A DNA stretch of 64,000 nt, taken from contig CALCHY010000339.1 in the NCBI GenBank assembly GCA_937907415.1, positions 52,856 through 116,855 on the forward strand. Direction: 5' to 3'. How positions within the stretch are numbered: position 1 is the first letter of the stretch; each line of letters starts with the position of its first letter. The position numbers and the translations under genes were made by a program. This document shows, piece by piece, positions 25,454-34,748 of the stretch. The notes beneath the pieces are model-generated. The model had not been told where the DNA came from. It made no database searches and saw only the letters and a program-made list of their open reading frames with translations. This stretch comes from an uncultured Trueperaceae bacterium (GTDB taxonomy: Bacteria > Deinococcota > Deinococci > Deinococcales > Trueperaceae).

Positions 25454-26498
25454 ACCCCCCGTAGCAGCAGCCACGCCGCTGCTCTCGGTGAGGGACCTCA
25501 AGACCTACTTCGAGCTCGACGACGGCACCGTGCGCGCGGTCGACGGCGTGAGCTTCGACGTCATGCCAGGCGAAGTGCTTGGCATCGTGGGGGAGAGCGG
25601 CTGCGGCAAGAGCATCACCATGAAGTCGATCCTCAGGCTCGTGGCGGCGCCAGGCCGCATCGTGGGAGGCGAGATCCTCTACAGGCCGGACCAGACGGGC
25701 AGGGCGCGCGGCAAGGAGAGCGAGGTAGATCTCGTCAAGCTCCGCAAGGATGGCCGCCGCATGCGCAACATCCGCGGTGGCGAGATAGCCCTCATCCCGC
25801 AGGAGCCGATGGCGTCGTTCAGCCCCCTGCACACCATCGGCGAGCAGATCGTCGAGACCATCCGCCTGCACCAGAACGTCACGGCGCGTGAGGCGCGCGC
25901 CATGGCCATCGACCGGCTGCGCGAGGTCGGGGTGCCGAGCCCTGAAGAGCGCATCGACTCGTACTCGTGGCAGCTGTCAGGTGGGTTGAGGCAGCGCGCC
26001 ATCATCGCCATGGCGCTCTCCTGCCGCCCCAAGCTCCTGGTGGCTGACGAGCCTACGACGGCCATCGACGTGACGACTCAGGCGCAAGTCCTCTCCCTCC
26101 TGAGGGACCTGCAGGAGGAGCACGGGTCGTCCATCATCTTCATCACGCACGATCTCGGCGTGATCGCGCAAGTCGCCGACCGCGTGGTCGTCATGTACTT
26201 GGGTCGCGTCATGGAGCGCGGGCCGGTCGACGACATCTTCCACAACCCCAAGCACCCGTACACGAAGGCGCTCCTGCGCTCGGTGCCCAACATGAACAGC
26301 GAGCCGCGCGCCCTGTTGCCGACCATCGAGGGCTCCATCCCGCACCCGCTGCATAAGCCACGCGGTTGCCCCTTCCACCCGCGCTGCGCAGACGCCATCC
26401 CAGGCGTGTGCGACGTGCACGTGCCCGCGCTCTACCCGGAGAGCGACGAGCAGCCGGTGGCCTGCTTCCTGTTCCACCGTGAGGTAGCAGATGAGTGA
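25428..26498 (+). CDS. ABC importer ATPase, OppD/DppD type
   Basis: 356 residues. Walker [12 protein letters not shown]-loop region, signature LSGGLRQR, Walker [13 protein letters not shown] and H-loop FITHDLGV are intact. The C-terminal oligopeptide-transporter extension contains the Cys-rich [12 protein letters not shown]...GVCD motif that binds an iron-sulfur cluster in relatives. It works with the OppF-like subunit encoded next, overlapping by 8 bases. Confidence 0.92.
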   Translation: MPQTPTATEPPVAAATPLLSVRDLKTYFELDDGTVRAVDGVSFDVMPGEVLGIVGESGCGKSITMKSILRLVAAPGRIVGGEILYRPDQTGRARGKESEVDLVKLRKDGRRMRNIRGGEIALIPQEPMASFSPLHTIGEQIVETIRLHQNVTAREARAMAIDRLREVGVPSPEERIDSYSWQLSGGLRQRAIIAMALSCRPKLLVADEPTTAIDVTTQAQVLSLLRDLQEEHGSSIIFITHDLGVIAQVADRVVVMYLGRVMERGPVDDIFHNPKHPYTKALLRSVPNMNSEPRALLPTIEGSIPHPLHKPRGCPFHPRCADAIPGVCDVHVPALYPESDEQPVACFLFHREVADE

Positions 26499-27576
26499 CC
26501 GCGTGGTGACGAAAGCGCAGCTCCCGGCTGAGCGCCTGCTCGAGGTGCGCAACCTCAAGAAGTACTTCCCGATCAAGGGCGGCGCGTTCGGCCGCACCGT
26601 CGGCGCCGTCAAGGCCGTCGACGACGTGAGCCTGCACGTCGACACCGGCGAGATCCTGAGCCTCGTAGGTGAGAGCGGTTGCGGTAAGACGACGACGTCG
26701 CGTTGCGTCTTGCGCGCCATGGACCCTACGTCTGGAGAGGTCCTCTTCCGCCGCGGCCCCGACGACGTCATCGACGTCGCCAAGCTCCCTAACCGCGAGC
26801 TGCGGCCACTGTGGCGCGAGATGCAGATGATCTTCCAGGACCCGTTCGGTTCGCTTAACCCGCGCAAGAACCTCTTCGAGATCATCGGAGAACCGCTCCT
26901 CGTCAACGGGGTCGCCAAGCGTCAGGAGCGCATGGACCGCGTTGCGGAACTGCTCAGCCTCGTTGGACTGCGCGGCGAGTACATGCACCGTTACCCTCAC
27001 GCCTTCAGCGGTGGGCAACGGCAACGCGTTGTCATCGCGCGTGCCCTTGCCCTCAACCCCAAGCTGGTGGTGGCGGACGAGGCCGTGTCTGCCCTCGACG
27101 TATCCGTGCAGGCGCAGATCCTCAACCTGCTCCTCGAACTGCAGGACCGCCTCGGGCTGTCTTACATGTTCGTGGCGCACGACCTTAGCATCGTCAAGCA
27201 CATCAGCCACCGCGTCGCCGTCATGTACGTCGGCAAGATCGTAGAGACGGCCAAGACCGAACCGCTCTTCGAGGCGCCGCTACACCCGTACACTTCAGCC
27301 CTGATGGGCGCGGTGCCGCAAGCGGACCCCCGCAGGCGCAGCGAGATGCTGAGGCTGGAGGGCGAGGTGGCCAACCCAGCCAACCCGCCGTCGGGGTGCT
27401 ACTTCCACCCGCGCTGCCCTTACGCCAACGAGCGTTGCATGACCGAGGCGCCAGCGTTGCGCGAGGTGCGCCCCGACCACTTCGTCGCCTGCCACCGCGC
27501 AGAGGAGCTCGACCTGCCTGGCATCGAGCACGGCTCGGCGTTACCCGTCTACCAGCAAGCAGCGACGGCGAACTGA
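26491..27576 (+). CDS. ABC importer ATPase, OppF/DppF type
   Basis: 361 residues. Walker [11 protein letters not shown], signature FSGGQRQR, Walker [13 protein letters not shown] and H-loop FVAHDLSI are present, plus the C-terminal extension with [15 protein letters not shown]. In this subunit the residues after the Walker B Glu read AVSALD, typical of OppF. It completes the five-gene importer; the sulfatase gene starts 10 bases after it. Confidence 0.92.
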   Translation: MSDRVVTKAQLPAERLLEVRNLKKYFPIKGGAFGRTVGAVKAVDDVSLHVDTGEILSLVGESGCGKTTTSRCVLRAMDPTSGEVLFRRGPDDVIDVAKLPNRELRPLWREMQMIFQDPFGSLNPRKNLFEIIGEPLLVNGVAKRQERMDRVAELLSLVGLRGEYMHRYPHAFSGGQRQRVVIARALALNPKLVVADEAVSALDVSVQAQILNLLLELQDRLGLSYMFVAHDLSIVKHISHRVAVMYVGKIVETAKTEPLFEAPLHPYTSALMGAVPQADPRRRSEMLRLEGEVANPANPPSGCYFHPRCPYANERCMTEAPALREVRPDHFVACHRAEELDLPGIEHGSALPVYQQAATAN

Positions 27577-27586
27577 GTATCTGACC

Positions 27587-29080
27587 ATGGAACGCGCGCC
27601 GAACGTGGTCGTCATCATGGCCGATCAGTTCAAGGCCAGCGCCAGCAGCCTTTACGCCGCCTCCGGCACGGCGACTCCGGCCCTAGAGCGCCTCGCGGCG
27701 GCGGGCGTGACTTACCGCCACGCGCTGACGCCCCATCCGCTGTGTGTTCCCGCGCGCGTCTCGCTGTTCACGGGGCAGTACCCGCACGGCCACGGCGCCC
27801 GGACTAACGAGGGCGGCATGCCAGCCGGGGCGGATCACGCCTTCAGGCTGTGGAAAGCGGCCGGCTACAGCACCGCGTTGATCGGCAAGAACCACTGCTT
27901 CGAGGAGCAAGCGGATCGGGACCTGTTCGACGTGTGGTGCGAGGTGGGCCACGAAGGCCTGCCGTCGGCGCGCCCAGCCAGGGGCATGGAGTGGTTCAGG
28001 CCCGAGGCGGCCGTCGCGGCAGCGCACGCCACGCGCCGCGCGATGCCGCGCCAGGGTGCGGCGCTCTCGTACGCGGTAACGGACTACCCGCTGACTGACT
28101 ACTCCACCGGCCTAGTCGCAGGTCAGGCGGCGCGCTACTTAGAGGAGCGCGCTGGGGCCGACAGGCCGTTCGCCCTGTGGGTCTCGTTCCCCGACCCGCA
28201 CACGCCTTACGAGGTGCCGCGGACCTACTTCGAAGGTGCGCTAGCTGACGACCCGCAGCCTGCGCCAGCCGAGCCATACGACATGCCGGGCGCGCCGGAA
28301 CGCAACCGCGTGCTGCGCAGGCTGCTTGACGTCAGCCGCGAGGACCACGCGGAACAGCAACGCCTCCTCGCCGCCTACCTCGGAATGGTGCGCTTCGTAG
28401 ACGACGGCGTCGAGCAGCTCATGGCTGCCTTGGACCGCAGCGGCCTGCGCGAGTCGACGGTCGTCGTGTTCCTCTCCGATCACGGCGACTTCGCCCTCGA
28501 GCACGGCATGACGCGCAAGGGCGGCGCCTTCTACGACTGCCTGACGCGCGTGCCGCTCGTCGTTTCGTGGCCGGGGCAGTTGCCAGCTGGGGTGGTGGAC
28601 GAGTCGCTCGTCAGCCTCGTCGACGTGCTGCCCACGGTCTTGGCGCTGCAGGGGCTCGAGCGACCTCCCGGCATGCACGGCGCGCCGCTGCCGACGGTCA
28701 CCGACTACGCCCCGCGAGCCGCGGCCTTCTCCGAGTACGGTGCGGGGGGACCGCCGTTCAGGCTCGAAGACCTGGACGCCAGCGGCGCCAAGGGCCTCGA
28801 GGCGGTGAAGGCAAGCCTCGAGTGGCGCGAAGCGGAGGGCAGGCGCAGGATGGTGCGCACCCGCGACTGGAAGTACGTTACCGACTCCATGGGTGACCTA
28901 GACGAGCTCTACGACCTGAAGGCAGACGCGCTAGAACACACGAACCTGGCACTTGACCCAAGGTACGCAGGCAAGCGCGCTGAGCTGAGGGAGCTACTGA
29001 ACGACTGGGACCACAGGACCGCGAGAGCTAGCGCGGCGCTAACTCCAACGACCATCAGCAGGGCGAAAGGGAACTCATGA
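27587..29080 (+). CDS. Sulfatase (family S1)
   Basis: 497 residues. The formylglycine site is Cys53 in LCVPARVSLFTGQ (CxPxR). The metal-binding Asp13 is followed by Gln (MADQF) instead of a second Asp, as in some S1 subfamilies. A distal metal site appears as FLSDHGDF. There is no signal peptide, so it probably acts in the cytoplasm on imported, sulfated oligosaccharides. It is cotranscribed with the importer and overlaps the cupin gene by 4 bases. Confidence 0.9.
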   Translation: MERAPNVVVIMADQFKASASSLYAASGTATPALERLAAAGVTYRHALTPHPLCVPARVSLFTGQYPHGHGARTNEGGMPAGADHAFRLWKAAGYSTALIGKNHCFEEQADRDLFDVWCEVGHEGLPSARPARGMEWFRPEAAVAAAHATRRAMPRQGAALSYAVTDYPLTDYSTGLVAGQAARYLEERAGADRPFALWVSFPDPHTPYEVPRTYFEGALADDPQPAPAEPYDMPGAPERNRVLRRLLDVSREDHAEQQRLLAAYLGMVRFVDDGVEQLMAALDRSGLRESTVVVFLSDHGDFALEHGMTRKGGAFYDCLTRVPLVVSWPGQLPAGVVDESLVSLVDVLPTVLALQGLERPPGMHGAPLPTVTDYAPRAAAFSEYGAGGPPFRLEDLDASGAKGLEAVKASLEWREAEGRRRMVRTRDWKYVTDSMGDLDELYDLKADALEHTNLALDPRYAGKRAELRELLNDWDHRTARASAALTPTTISRAKGNS

Positions 29081-29505
29081 ACTACGTCTACAAGACCTCC
29101 GGCCTCAAGCGCTACCGCTTTCCGACGCACACCAACGAGCTCGTCATGGACCGCGCGGAGGCAACAGCGAGCGAGAGCTTCATCAGCGTCATGGAGCCTG
29201 GCGAGGCCCCGCCCCTGCACAAGCACGACGACACTGAGCAAGTCTTTTATGTCCTCGAGGGCGAGGGACGCCTCGAGATAGGGGCGGACGCGCGCTTCGA
29301 GGGGCACCTCGTGCCAGGCGACCTCGTGAGGGTGCCGCCAGGCACGTGGCACCGCGTTCACTGCGTGTCCGACGTCGCCCTCAAGTACCTCGTCGTCGAC
29401 TGCTTCCCTGGCGGCCGCCCAACGCACGAGCCTACCTGGGACTCGCACGTCGCCGTCGTGTGTGAGCAGAACGGCTGGGACATGTCCGAGGTGGTGGGCG
29501 ACTGA
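29077..29505 (+). CDS. Cupin-domain protein
   Basis: 142 residues, a single cupin barrel. Motif 1 reads PPLHKHDDTEQVFYVLEGEG and motif 2 PGDLVRVPPGTWHRVH, together supplying three His and a Glu or Gln for metal. The start overlaps the sulfatase stop (ATGA). Cupins in sugar operons are often isomerases or sugar-binding proteins; no specific reaction can be inferred. Confidence 0.8.
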   Translation: MNYVYKTSGLKRYRFPTHTNELVMDRAEATASESFISVMEPGEAPPLHKHDDTEQVFYVLEGEGRLEIGADARFEGHLVPGDLVRVPPGTWHRVHCVSDVALKYLVVDCFPGGRPTHEPTWDSHVAVVCEQNGWDMSEVVGD

Positions 29506-29539
29506 GCCGCCTGGTCAACGGGGGAGCCGTACCGCCAGC

Positions 29540-30868
29540 GTGAGCACAATGGAGGCGGCCCCACCACTCACCCCGAGGACCGTCATCGGCACGTGGCTGC
29601 CGCTGGCGCTGAGTTGGCTCATCATGACGTCTGAGCTCGTGATCGCGGCCGCGTTCGTGGCGCGCATGGCGAGTCCGGAGCTCAACTTGGCGGCCTGGGG
29701 CATCGTCTTCGCGATCTCCGTGACCATCCAGGCCACGGCGCAGACGCTCCTGCCGACCGGCGCCGCCCTCGCCTCCGACGCTAACGCCTACGCACGCTTG
29801 CGCACATACGCAATGCGCCTGCTGCTCGCACTGACGGGCCTGCAGCTACTCGTGGCGCTGACGCCGCTATATGGCGTGGTCATGCGGGGCATCGGCGCGC
29901 AGCAGGAGATCGTCGACATCGCTCGCCTCGGCGTGCTGCTCATGGTGCCATACGCGTTCGGGACGGGCTTCCGCCGCTTCCAGCAGGGCGTGCTCATCCG
30001 CTACGGCGACGCGCGGGTCGTCGTATGGGGCTCGGTGCTGCGGATCTTGTGCCTCACGGCCGTCCTGACGGTCAGCGCCGCCACGGGGGCCGTTTCCGGC
30101 GTGGTGGCGGCCTCGGCGGCCGTGGTAACCGGCGTACTTGCCGAGGCGCTCTTCACGCAGGTGAAGGTGGTCCCCGTTCTTGCCGGCCCACTGCGCGGGC
30201 AGCCACTCGGTCCGGCCATGACGTTCGGGCGCTTCGCCAGGTTCGTCTGGCCGCTCGTTGTCATGACGGTGCTCACGATGCTCGTGCAGTCGTTCGTCGC
30301 CGTCGCGCTTGCGCGCCTCCCGCTCTCGCTCGAGTCGCTGGCCGTGTGGCCCGTCCTGTGGGGCTTCCTGATGCTGTGGCAGAGCCCAGGCATGGCGTTC
30401 ACGGAGGTGGTGATAAGCCTCGTGCGCCGGCCAGGCGCCGTACCGCTGCTGCGCAAGTTCACCCTGGCGGCCGCCTTCGGCTTCACGGCGGCACTGCTCG
30501 TCGTGGCCGCGACGCCCCTCGCGCGGGTCTGGTTCACGAACGTCTCCGGGTTGCAGTCGGACCTGGCGCAGTTGGCGGGCGGCGCCCTGTGGTTCGGCAC
30601 CCTCATGCCAGCCCTGCGTGTCCTCATCAGTTGGTACCAAGGAGTCATCATGTACAGCGAGCAGACGCGCTCCATCATGGAGTCCATCCTCCTCTTCCTC
30701 GCCGTCGGCTTGGTCGGTCTGTACCTGGGCGGCACCCTCACGAGCGTTGCGGGCATCTACGTCGGCATCGTGGCGTTCTCGTTGGCGTTCGCCGCCCAGG
30801 CGGTGTGGCTTCGCCACCGCAGCCTGCCCCTCGTGCGCGCCGCGCTTCGGGATGGAGTCGTGCGGTGA
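29540..30868 (+). CDS. MOP-superfamily (MATE-like) membrane protein
   Basis: 442 residues if started at GTG 29540 (GGGGAG 13 bases upstream); ATG 29549 is an alternative. About twelve hydrophobic segments with the helix pairs and loop spacing of the multidrug/oligosaccharidyl-lipid/polysaccharide exporter superfamily. It lies between two sulfatase genes, overlapping the second in GTGA. A transporter of this class inside a catabolic sulfatase operon is unusual; export of sulfate, sugar by-products or a lipid-linked glycan are all possible. Confidence 0.6.
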   Translation: MSTMEAAPPLTPRTVIGTWLPLALSWLIMTSELVIAAAFVARMASPELNLAAWGIVFAISVTIQATAQTLLPTGAALASDANAYARLRTYAMRLLLALTGLQLLVALTPLYGVVMRGIGAQQEIVDIARLGVLLMVPYAFGTGFRRFQQGVLIRYGDARVVVWGSVLRILCLTAVLTVSAATGAVSGVVAASAAVVTGVLAEALFTQVKVVPVLAGPLRGQPLGPAMTFGRFARFVWPLVVMTVLTMLVQSFVAVALARLPLSLESLAVWPVLWGFLMLWQSPGMAFTEVVISLVRRPGAVPLLRKFTLAAAFGFTAALLVVAATPLARVWFTNVSGLQSDLAQLAGGALWFGTLMPALRVLISWYQGVIMYSEQTRSIMESILLFLAVGLVGLYLGGTLTSVAGIYVGIVAFSLAFAAQAVWLRHRSLPLVRAALRDGVVR

Positions 30869-32265
30869 CGCGCACGCGCCCGAACCTGCTCCTCGTCATC
30901 ACCGATCAGCAGCGCGCCGACACGGTAGCGCCGGGCGGTCCGTGCCTCACACCCAACCTGCAGCGCCTGGCGCTGGAGGGCGCGCGCTTCGAGCGCTGCT
31001 ACGCCACTAACCCCATCTGCTCCCCATCGCGGGCGAGCCTCTTCACCGGCCACCTCCCGCACAGCCATGGCGTGACCGACGTTACCCACGCCGTGCCAGC
31101 CCCCGAAGCCGACTTGCGCCCCGACATGCCGTTCTGGTCGCGCGAACTGGCGCGCGCCGGTTACCGCACCGGTTACTTCGGCAAGTGGCACGTGGAGCGC
31201 ACCGACCACCTCGAGGAGTACGGCTTCGGCGAGTACGAGACCGAGCTGCGGCTCGTCGGGGTCAAGGAGCACCGCGGCGCCCTGACGCGCTCACTCAAGG
31301 TGTCACGGCCCGGCTACCGCGACCTGCTCGTCGCTGGCGTCGCTGACGTGCCAGCTGACCAGACTCCGGAGCACGCGCTCGTCACGAAGGGCGTCGAGTT
31401 CATCGAGCGCGCCGCTCCCGGCGAGCCGTGGGCGCTCGTCGTCAGCACGGAGGCCCCGCACGACCCGTACATCGCGCCGCGGGAGTACTTCGACCTTTAC
31501 GACCCGTCCGACGTCGAGCCGCCCGTCAGCTTCGCCGACCCCATGACGGACAAACCCGCCATCTACCGCCGCATCCGCGAGGCGTGGCGCGGCCTGACGT
31601 GGGACGACTTCGCGTTCGCGACCACCTGCTACCGGGCGTTGTGCAGCATGCTGGACGACCAGTTCGGCCGCCTCCTCGCCGCGCTCGACGCCACGGGGCA
31701 GACGGAGGACACGCTCGTGGTGTTCACGTCAGACCACGGCGACTACCTGGGAGCGCACGGCCTGCTCTTCAAGGGCGCTCCTGCTTTCGAGGAGGCGTAC
31801 CGCGTGCCACTCATCATGCGCGGGCCCGGCGTGGTGCCTGGTGTGGCCGTCCCGGGTCCCGTCAGCCTCCTCGACCTGCCGCGCACCCTCGTGCGGCTGC
31901 TCTTGGGCGAGGAGTTCGACTGTCAGGGCGCGGAGTTGACGGGGCACCTGACTGGCGCGGGCGTGGGCGCGGCGGGTGAGGCGTTCGCGGAGTTCCACGG
32001 CCAGCGCTTCCGTTACACCCAGCGCGTGCTGTGGCGCGGCAGCTGGAAGTACGTCATGAACGGCTTCGACGAGGACGAGCTCTACGACCTCGCGGCCGAC
32101 CCTGGCGAGTTGCGCAACCTAGCCGCTGACCCGGAACACCGCGCTGCGCTGCAAGACATGGTGCGGCGCATGTGGCGCTGGGTGAGAGACACGGCCGACG
32201 AGACGCTCGCGGAAGCGCACTACGGCATGTTCCGCTTCCTGCCGCTTGGGCCGGACGCTTCCTAG
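30865..32265 (+). CDS. Second sulfatase (family S1)
   Basis: 466 residues from GTG 30865, overlapping the membrane-protein stop. The formylglycine site is Cys52 in ICSPSRASLFTGH. Metal-ligand segments VITDQQRADT and VVFTSDHGDYLGAHG are clear, and FGKWH supplies the conserved Lys and His. The GKWH and DQQR features recall S1 enzymes acting on glycosaminoglycan sulfates such as iduronate- or N-sulfates, but the subfamily cannot be fixed by eye. No signal peptide is seen. Confidence 0.9.
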   Translation: MTRTRPNLLLVITDQQRADTVAPGGPCLTPNLQRLALEGARFERCYATNPICSPSRASLFTGHLPHSHGVTDVTHAVPAPEADLRPDMPFWSRELARAGYRTGYFGKWHVERTDHLEEYGFGEYETELRLVGVKEHRGALTRSLKVSRPGYRDLLVAGVADVPADQTPEHALVTKGVEFIERAAPGEPWALVVSTEAPHDPYIAPREYFDLYDPSDVEPPVSFADPMTDKPAIYRRIREAWRGLTWDDFAFATTCYRALCSMLDDQFGRLLAALDATGQTEDTLVVFTSDHGDYLGAHGLLFKGAPAFEEAYRVPLIMRGPGVVPGVAVPGPVSLLDLPRTLVRLLLGEEFDCQGAELTGHLTGAGVGAAGEAFAEFHGQRFRYTQRVLWRGSWKYVMNGFDEDELYDLAADPGELRNLAADPEHRAALQDMVRRMWRWVRDTADETLAEAHYGMFRFLPLGPDAS

Positions 32266-32283
32266 GACAGCTGCCGGGGGGCG

Positions 32284-32303
32284 GCAGGCGGCGCGCCGCC
32301 TGC
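32284..32303. repeat. Perfect 20-base palindrome after the sulfatase operon
   Basis: GCAGGCGGCG followed directly by its reverse complement, 18 bases after the sulfatase stop. In RNA it would fold into a short GC hairpin and may mark the end of the long importer-sulfatase transcript. There is no T-run. Confidence 0.45.
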
Positions 32304-32387
32304 GTAGGGTACGTGACGGCCACGCACTTGGCCCGGATCGGCGGGCAGATGTGCTGCCAGGTGAGCATCTCACAGGCGCCGTTGGCC

Positions 32388-32393
32388 TACACT
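32388..32393 (+). promoter_or_regulatory. -10 box of leaderless radical SAM transcript
   Basis: TACACT, five bases before the ATG at 32399, without a Shine-Dalgarno. Confidence 0.4.
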
Positions 32394-32398
32394 CCCAC

Positions 32399-33475
32399 AT
32401 GCCGCTAGATACTGACGAGCCCCGCACCCACCGCGGCAGGGGCGCGCAGGCCAACCCCGCCAACCGCTTCAGCGAGCTAATGGTCGAACTCGACCCGGAC
32501 GAGGTCGAGGCCGGCGACCTGCGCGTGCGCACGCGCTATCTCGACGACACCTCGCGCAGTGTCATCACACGCAACTCGAGCCCGGACGTCGGCTTCAGCG
32601 CCAGCCTCAACCCCTACCGCGGCTGCGAGCACGGCTGCGCATACTGCTACGCGCGCCCGACTCACGAGTACCTAGGCCTCTCGGCCGGGCTCGATTTCGA
32701 GCGCGTCATCCTCGTCAAGCGTCACGCCGCGGCGCTCCTCGAGGCCGAGCTGAAGCGGCCGTCTTGGGAGCCGACGATGCTGATGCTCTCGGGCATCACG
32801 GACCCTTACCAACCCGTCGAGGCGCGCCTAGGCATCACGCGCGCCTGCCTCGAGGTGTTGGCCAGCTACCGCAACCCCGTGGGCGTGATCACTAAGAACG
32901 CTCTCGTAACGCGCGACCTGGACGTGCTAAGGGAGCTGGCGGCCTGGGGCGGCGTGCGGGTGACGATCTCGATCACGACGCTCGACGAGGCGCTGCGCGC
33001 CAAGCTCGAGCCTCGCACCTCGACCGTCGCCAACCGACTTTCCGCGATCGAGAAGCTGGCGGGCGCGGGCGTGCCGGTGGGGGTGAACGTCGCTCCGATC
33101 GTTCCCGGCCTGACCGACTCGGAGGCGCCGCGGATACTTCAGGCGGCAGCGGCGGCCGGCGCCAGCCATGCCGGCTACACGCTCATGCGGCTCCCAGGTG
33201 CTGTGGCTGCCATCTTCGAGGAGTGGCTCGACGAGCATGCGCCGCTGCGCAAGCAGCGCGTGCTCAACCGCGTCCGCGACGTGCATGCAGGACAGCTCCA
33301 CGACAGCGAGTTCGGCAGGCGCATGCGCGGCGAGGGCCCGTACGCGGAGCAGGTGAGGGCGCTCTTCCATAGCGCACGCGAGCGCGCGGGCATTCCGCGG
33401 CGCGTGCCAGCGTTGGTGAGCACGGAGTTCCGCGTGCCGGGGCGCGTGGTGCAGGGAGCGCTGTTCGACAACTGA
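32399..33475 (+). CDS. Radical SAM protein, PA0069/SplB-like
   Basis: 358 residues. The [4Fe-4S] cluster motif is Cys76-x3-Cys80-x2-Cys83 in RGCEHGCAYCYARPTHEY, which together with the opening NPYRGCEHGC is diagnostic of the PA0069/Rv2578c family related to spore photoproduct lyase. The barrel continues to about residue 270 and a tail follows. The physiological substrate of this family is not known. It is separate from the sulfatase operon, having its own leaderless promoter. Confidence 0.88.
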   Translation: MPLDTDEPRTHRGRGAQANPANRFSELMVELDPDEVEAGDLRVRTRYLDDTSRSVITRNSSPDVGFSASLNPYRGCEHGCAYCYARPTHEYLGLSAGLDFERVILVKRHAAALLEAELKRPSWEPTMLMLSGITDPYQPVEARLGITRACLEVLASYRNPVGVITKNALVTRDLDVLRELAAWGGVRVTISITTLDEALRAKLEPRTSTVANRLSAIEKLAGAGVPVGVNVAPIVPGLTDSEAPRILQAAAAAGASHAGYTLMRLPGAVAAIFEEWLDEHAPLRKQRVLNRVRDVHAGQLHDSEFGRRMRGEGPYAEQVRALFHSARERAGIPRRVPALVSTEFRVPGRVVQGALFDN

Positions 33476-33484
33476 TCTTGCGCA

Positions 33485-33523
33485 CGCTTACAGGTCCGTC
33501 GGCCGAGCGCCTCGGCGTAAGCG
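33485..33523. terminator. Bidirectional hairpin between convergent genes
   Basis: Two nested stems: CGCTTAC with GTAAGCG outside and GCCGAG with CTCGGC inside, between the convergent radical SAM and RraA-like genes. Confidence 0.5.
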
Positions 33524-33527
33524 CCGC

Positions 33528-34247
33528 TCAGCTCTCTGCTTGCTCCTCGTACGCCGCCCGCGTCTCTGCGTTCATGGGGTAGCTCCCCTTGATGGCCGCG
33601 CCAGCGAGGATGCGGCTCTCGATGAACGCTTCCTCGCGCTCCTTCTGGTACGCGGCTGCCGCCACCTCAGCGGCCAGGTGGCGCGGTATCACCACCACGC
33701 CCTCCGCGTCGCCGACGATCACGTCGCCGGGCCTTACCTGCACCCCGCCGCACGTTATGGCCACGTCGAGGTCCTCTGGGTGGTGAGCGATGAGGTTGGT
33801 GTTGGCGTTCATGCCGCTCGAGTAACTTGGCAGGTCGAGGCCGGCGATGAACGGCCCGTCGCGGAACGGCCCGTCGCTGACTATCCCCGCCGCGCCGCGT
33901 ACTTGCATGCGGGCGACGAGCATCCCGCCCATGGTGCCGCACGACTGGTCGGCGCGCGCTTCTATCACCAGTACTTCGCCCGGCCGGATCTCGTCAGCGA
34001 TGCGACGCTGCGGGTTGGTGTCGAGCTTCCACTGCTCCAAGGTGTCGAGGTCCTCGCGCGCGGCGATGTAACGCAGCGTGCGTGCCACGCCGATCATGGT
34101 GCCCTTCGTTGGGTTGAGGCGCTGCACGCCGAAGACGACGCGTGACTTGAAGCCGTGCATGTACAGCACCGTGGCCAGGGTGGCGGTGCTCGTCTGCTGC
34201 AGTTGGGCCTCTACGGTCGGGTCGAGGGGGAGGGGGTCAAGCGCCAC
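33528..34247 (-). CDS. RraA-like protein (HMG/CHA aldolase family)
   Basis: 239 residues when started at GTG 34247, which has AAGGAGG six bases upstream; longer readings lack such a site. The family core is clear: GGMLVARMQVRGAAGIVSDG followed by FRDGPF, supplying the metal-binding Asp and the Arg-Asp pair. Members include class II pyruvate aldolases and oxaloacetate decarboxylases as well as the RNase E regulator RraA. In this position, next to uronate oxidation genes, an aldolase or keto-acid decarboxylase role is more likely than RNase control. Confidence 0.78.
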   Translation of the reverse strand: MALDPLPLDPTVEAQLQQTSTATLATVLYMHGFKSRVVFGVQRLNPTKGTMIGVARTLRYIAAREDLDTLEQWKLDTNPQRRIADEIRPGEVLVIEARADQSCGTMGGMLVARMQVRGAAGIVSDGPFRDGPFIAGLDLPSYSSGMNANTNLIAHHPEDLDVAITCGGVQVRPGDVIVGDAEGVVVIPRHLAAEVAAAAYQKEREEAFIESRILAGAAIKGSYPMNAETRAAYEEQAES

Positions 34248-34743
34248 GTTCTGCCTCCTTCGCAAGGGCGGCGTCGCGCCGCGCTTGCGTGTCTGGCGCC
34301 AAGGTTGGCGCCTCAGTCGAGTAGCCGTTAGCCGCGTAGTCGTAGCCCTCGAGCACGTTGGCGCTGCGCTCGACGTCGCGCGAGGCGGCGTAGTGGGCCC
34401 AGATGACGTCGATCTTGCCGTGCTCGTCGAACTCGTACCACTCCGAGCCGCGGATGTACTCGCCAGCTCGCGGCTTCCAGTGGGTCCACTCGACGCAGAT
34501 CTGCTCCCCGTCGCACACGAGGCGGTCGATGGTCCAGCGCGAGTCCAGGCGGCTAACGAACCCGATCCACAGGTCCTCGATGGCTGTGCGCCCGAGGTAG
34601 GGTCCGCCAGCGTTGGGCGGGAAGTAGTGGCGGCAGTCTGCGGCTAGGTAGCGCGCGAAGAGCTCGCGACTCGCCGAGTTGCACGCTTCGAAGTAGCCGC
34701 GTACGGCGTCGATCATGTGCTCGCGTTTGGCCTCGTCTATCAT
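34237..34743 (-). CDS. SnoaL-like (NTF2-fold) protein
   Basis: 168 residues from ATG 34743, eight bases after GAGGAG; a GTG nine bases earlier is possible. The pattern of an N-terminal helix with RGYFEACNSASRELFARYLA, then FPPNAGGPYLGRTAIEDLW and WEWTHW-like strands, is that of the NTF2/SnoaL fold with a conical cavity. Such proteins are often isomerases, hydrolases or dehydratases of small molecules. It sits between the GntR gene and the RraA-like gene, overlapping the latter by 11 bases. Confidence 0.68.
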   Translation of the reverse strand: MIDEAKREHMIDAVRGYFEACNSASRELFARYLAADCRHYFPPNAGGPYLGRTAIEDLWIGFVSRLDSRWTIDRLVCDGEQICVEWTHWKPRAGEYIRGSEWYEFDEHGKIDVIWAHYAASRDVERSANVLEGYDYAANGYSTEAPTLAPDTQARRDAALAKEAERGA

Positions 34744-34748
34744 CCTGT

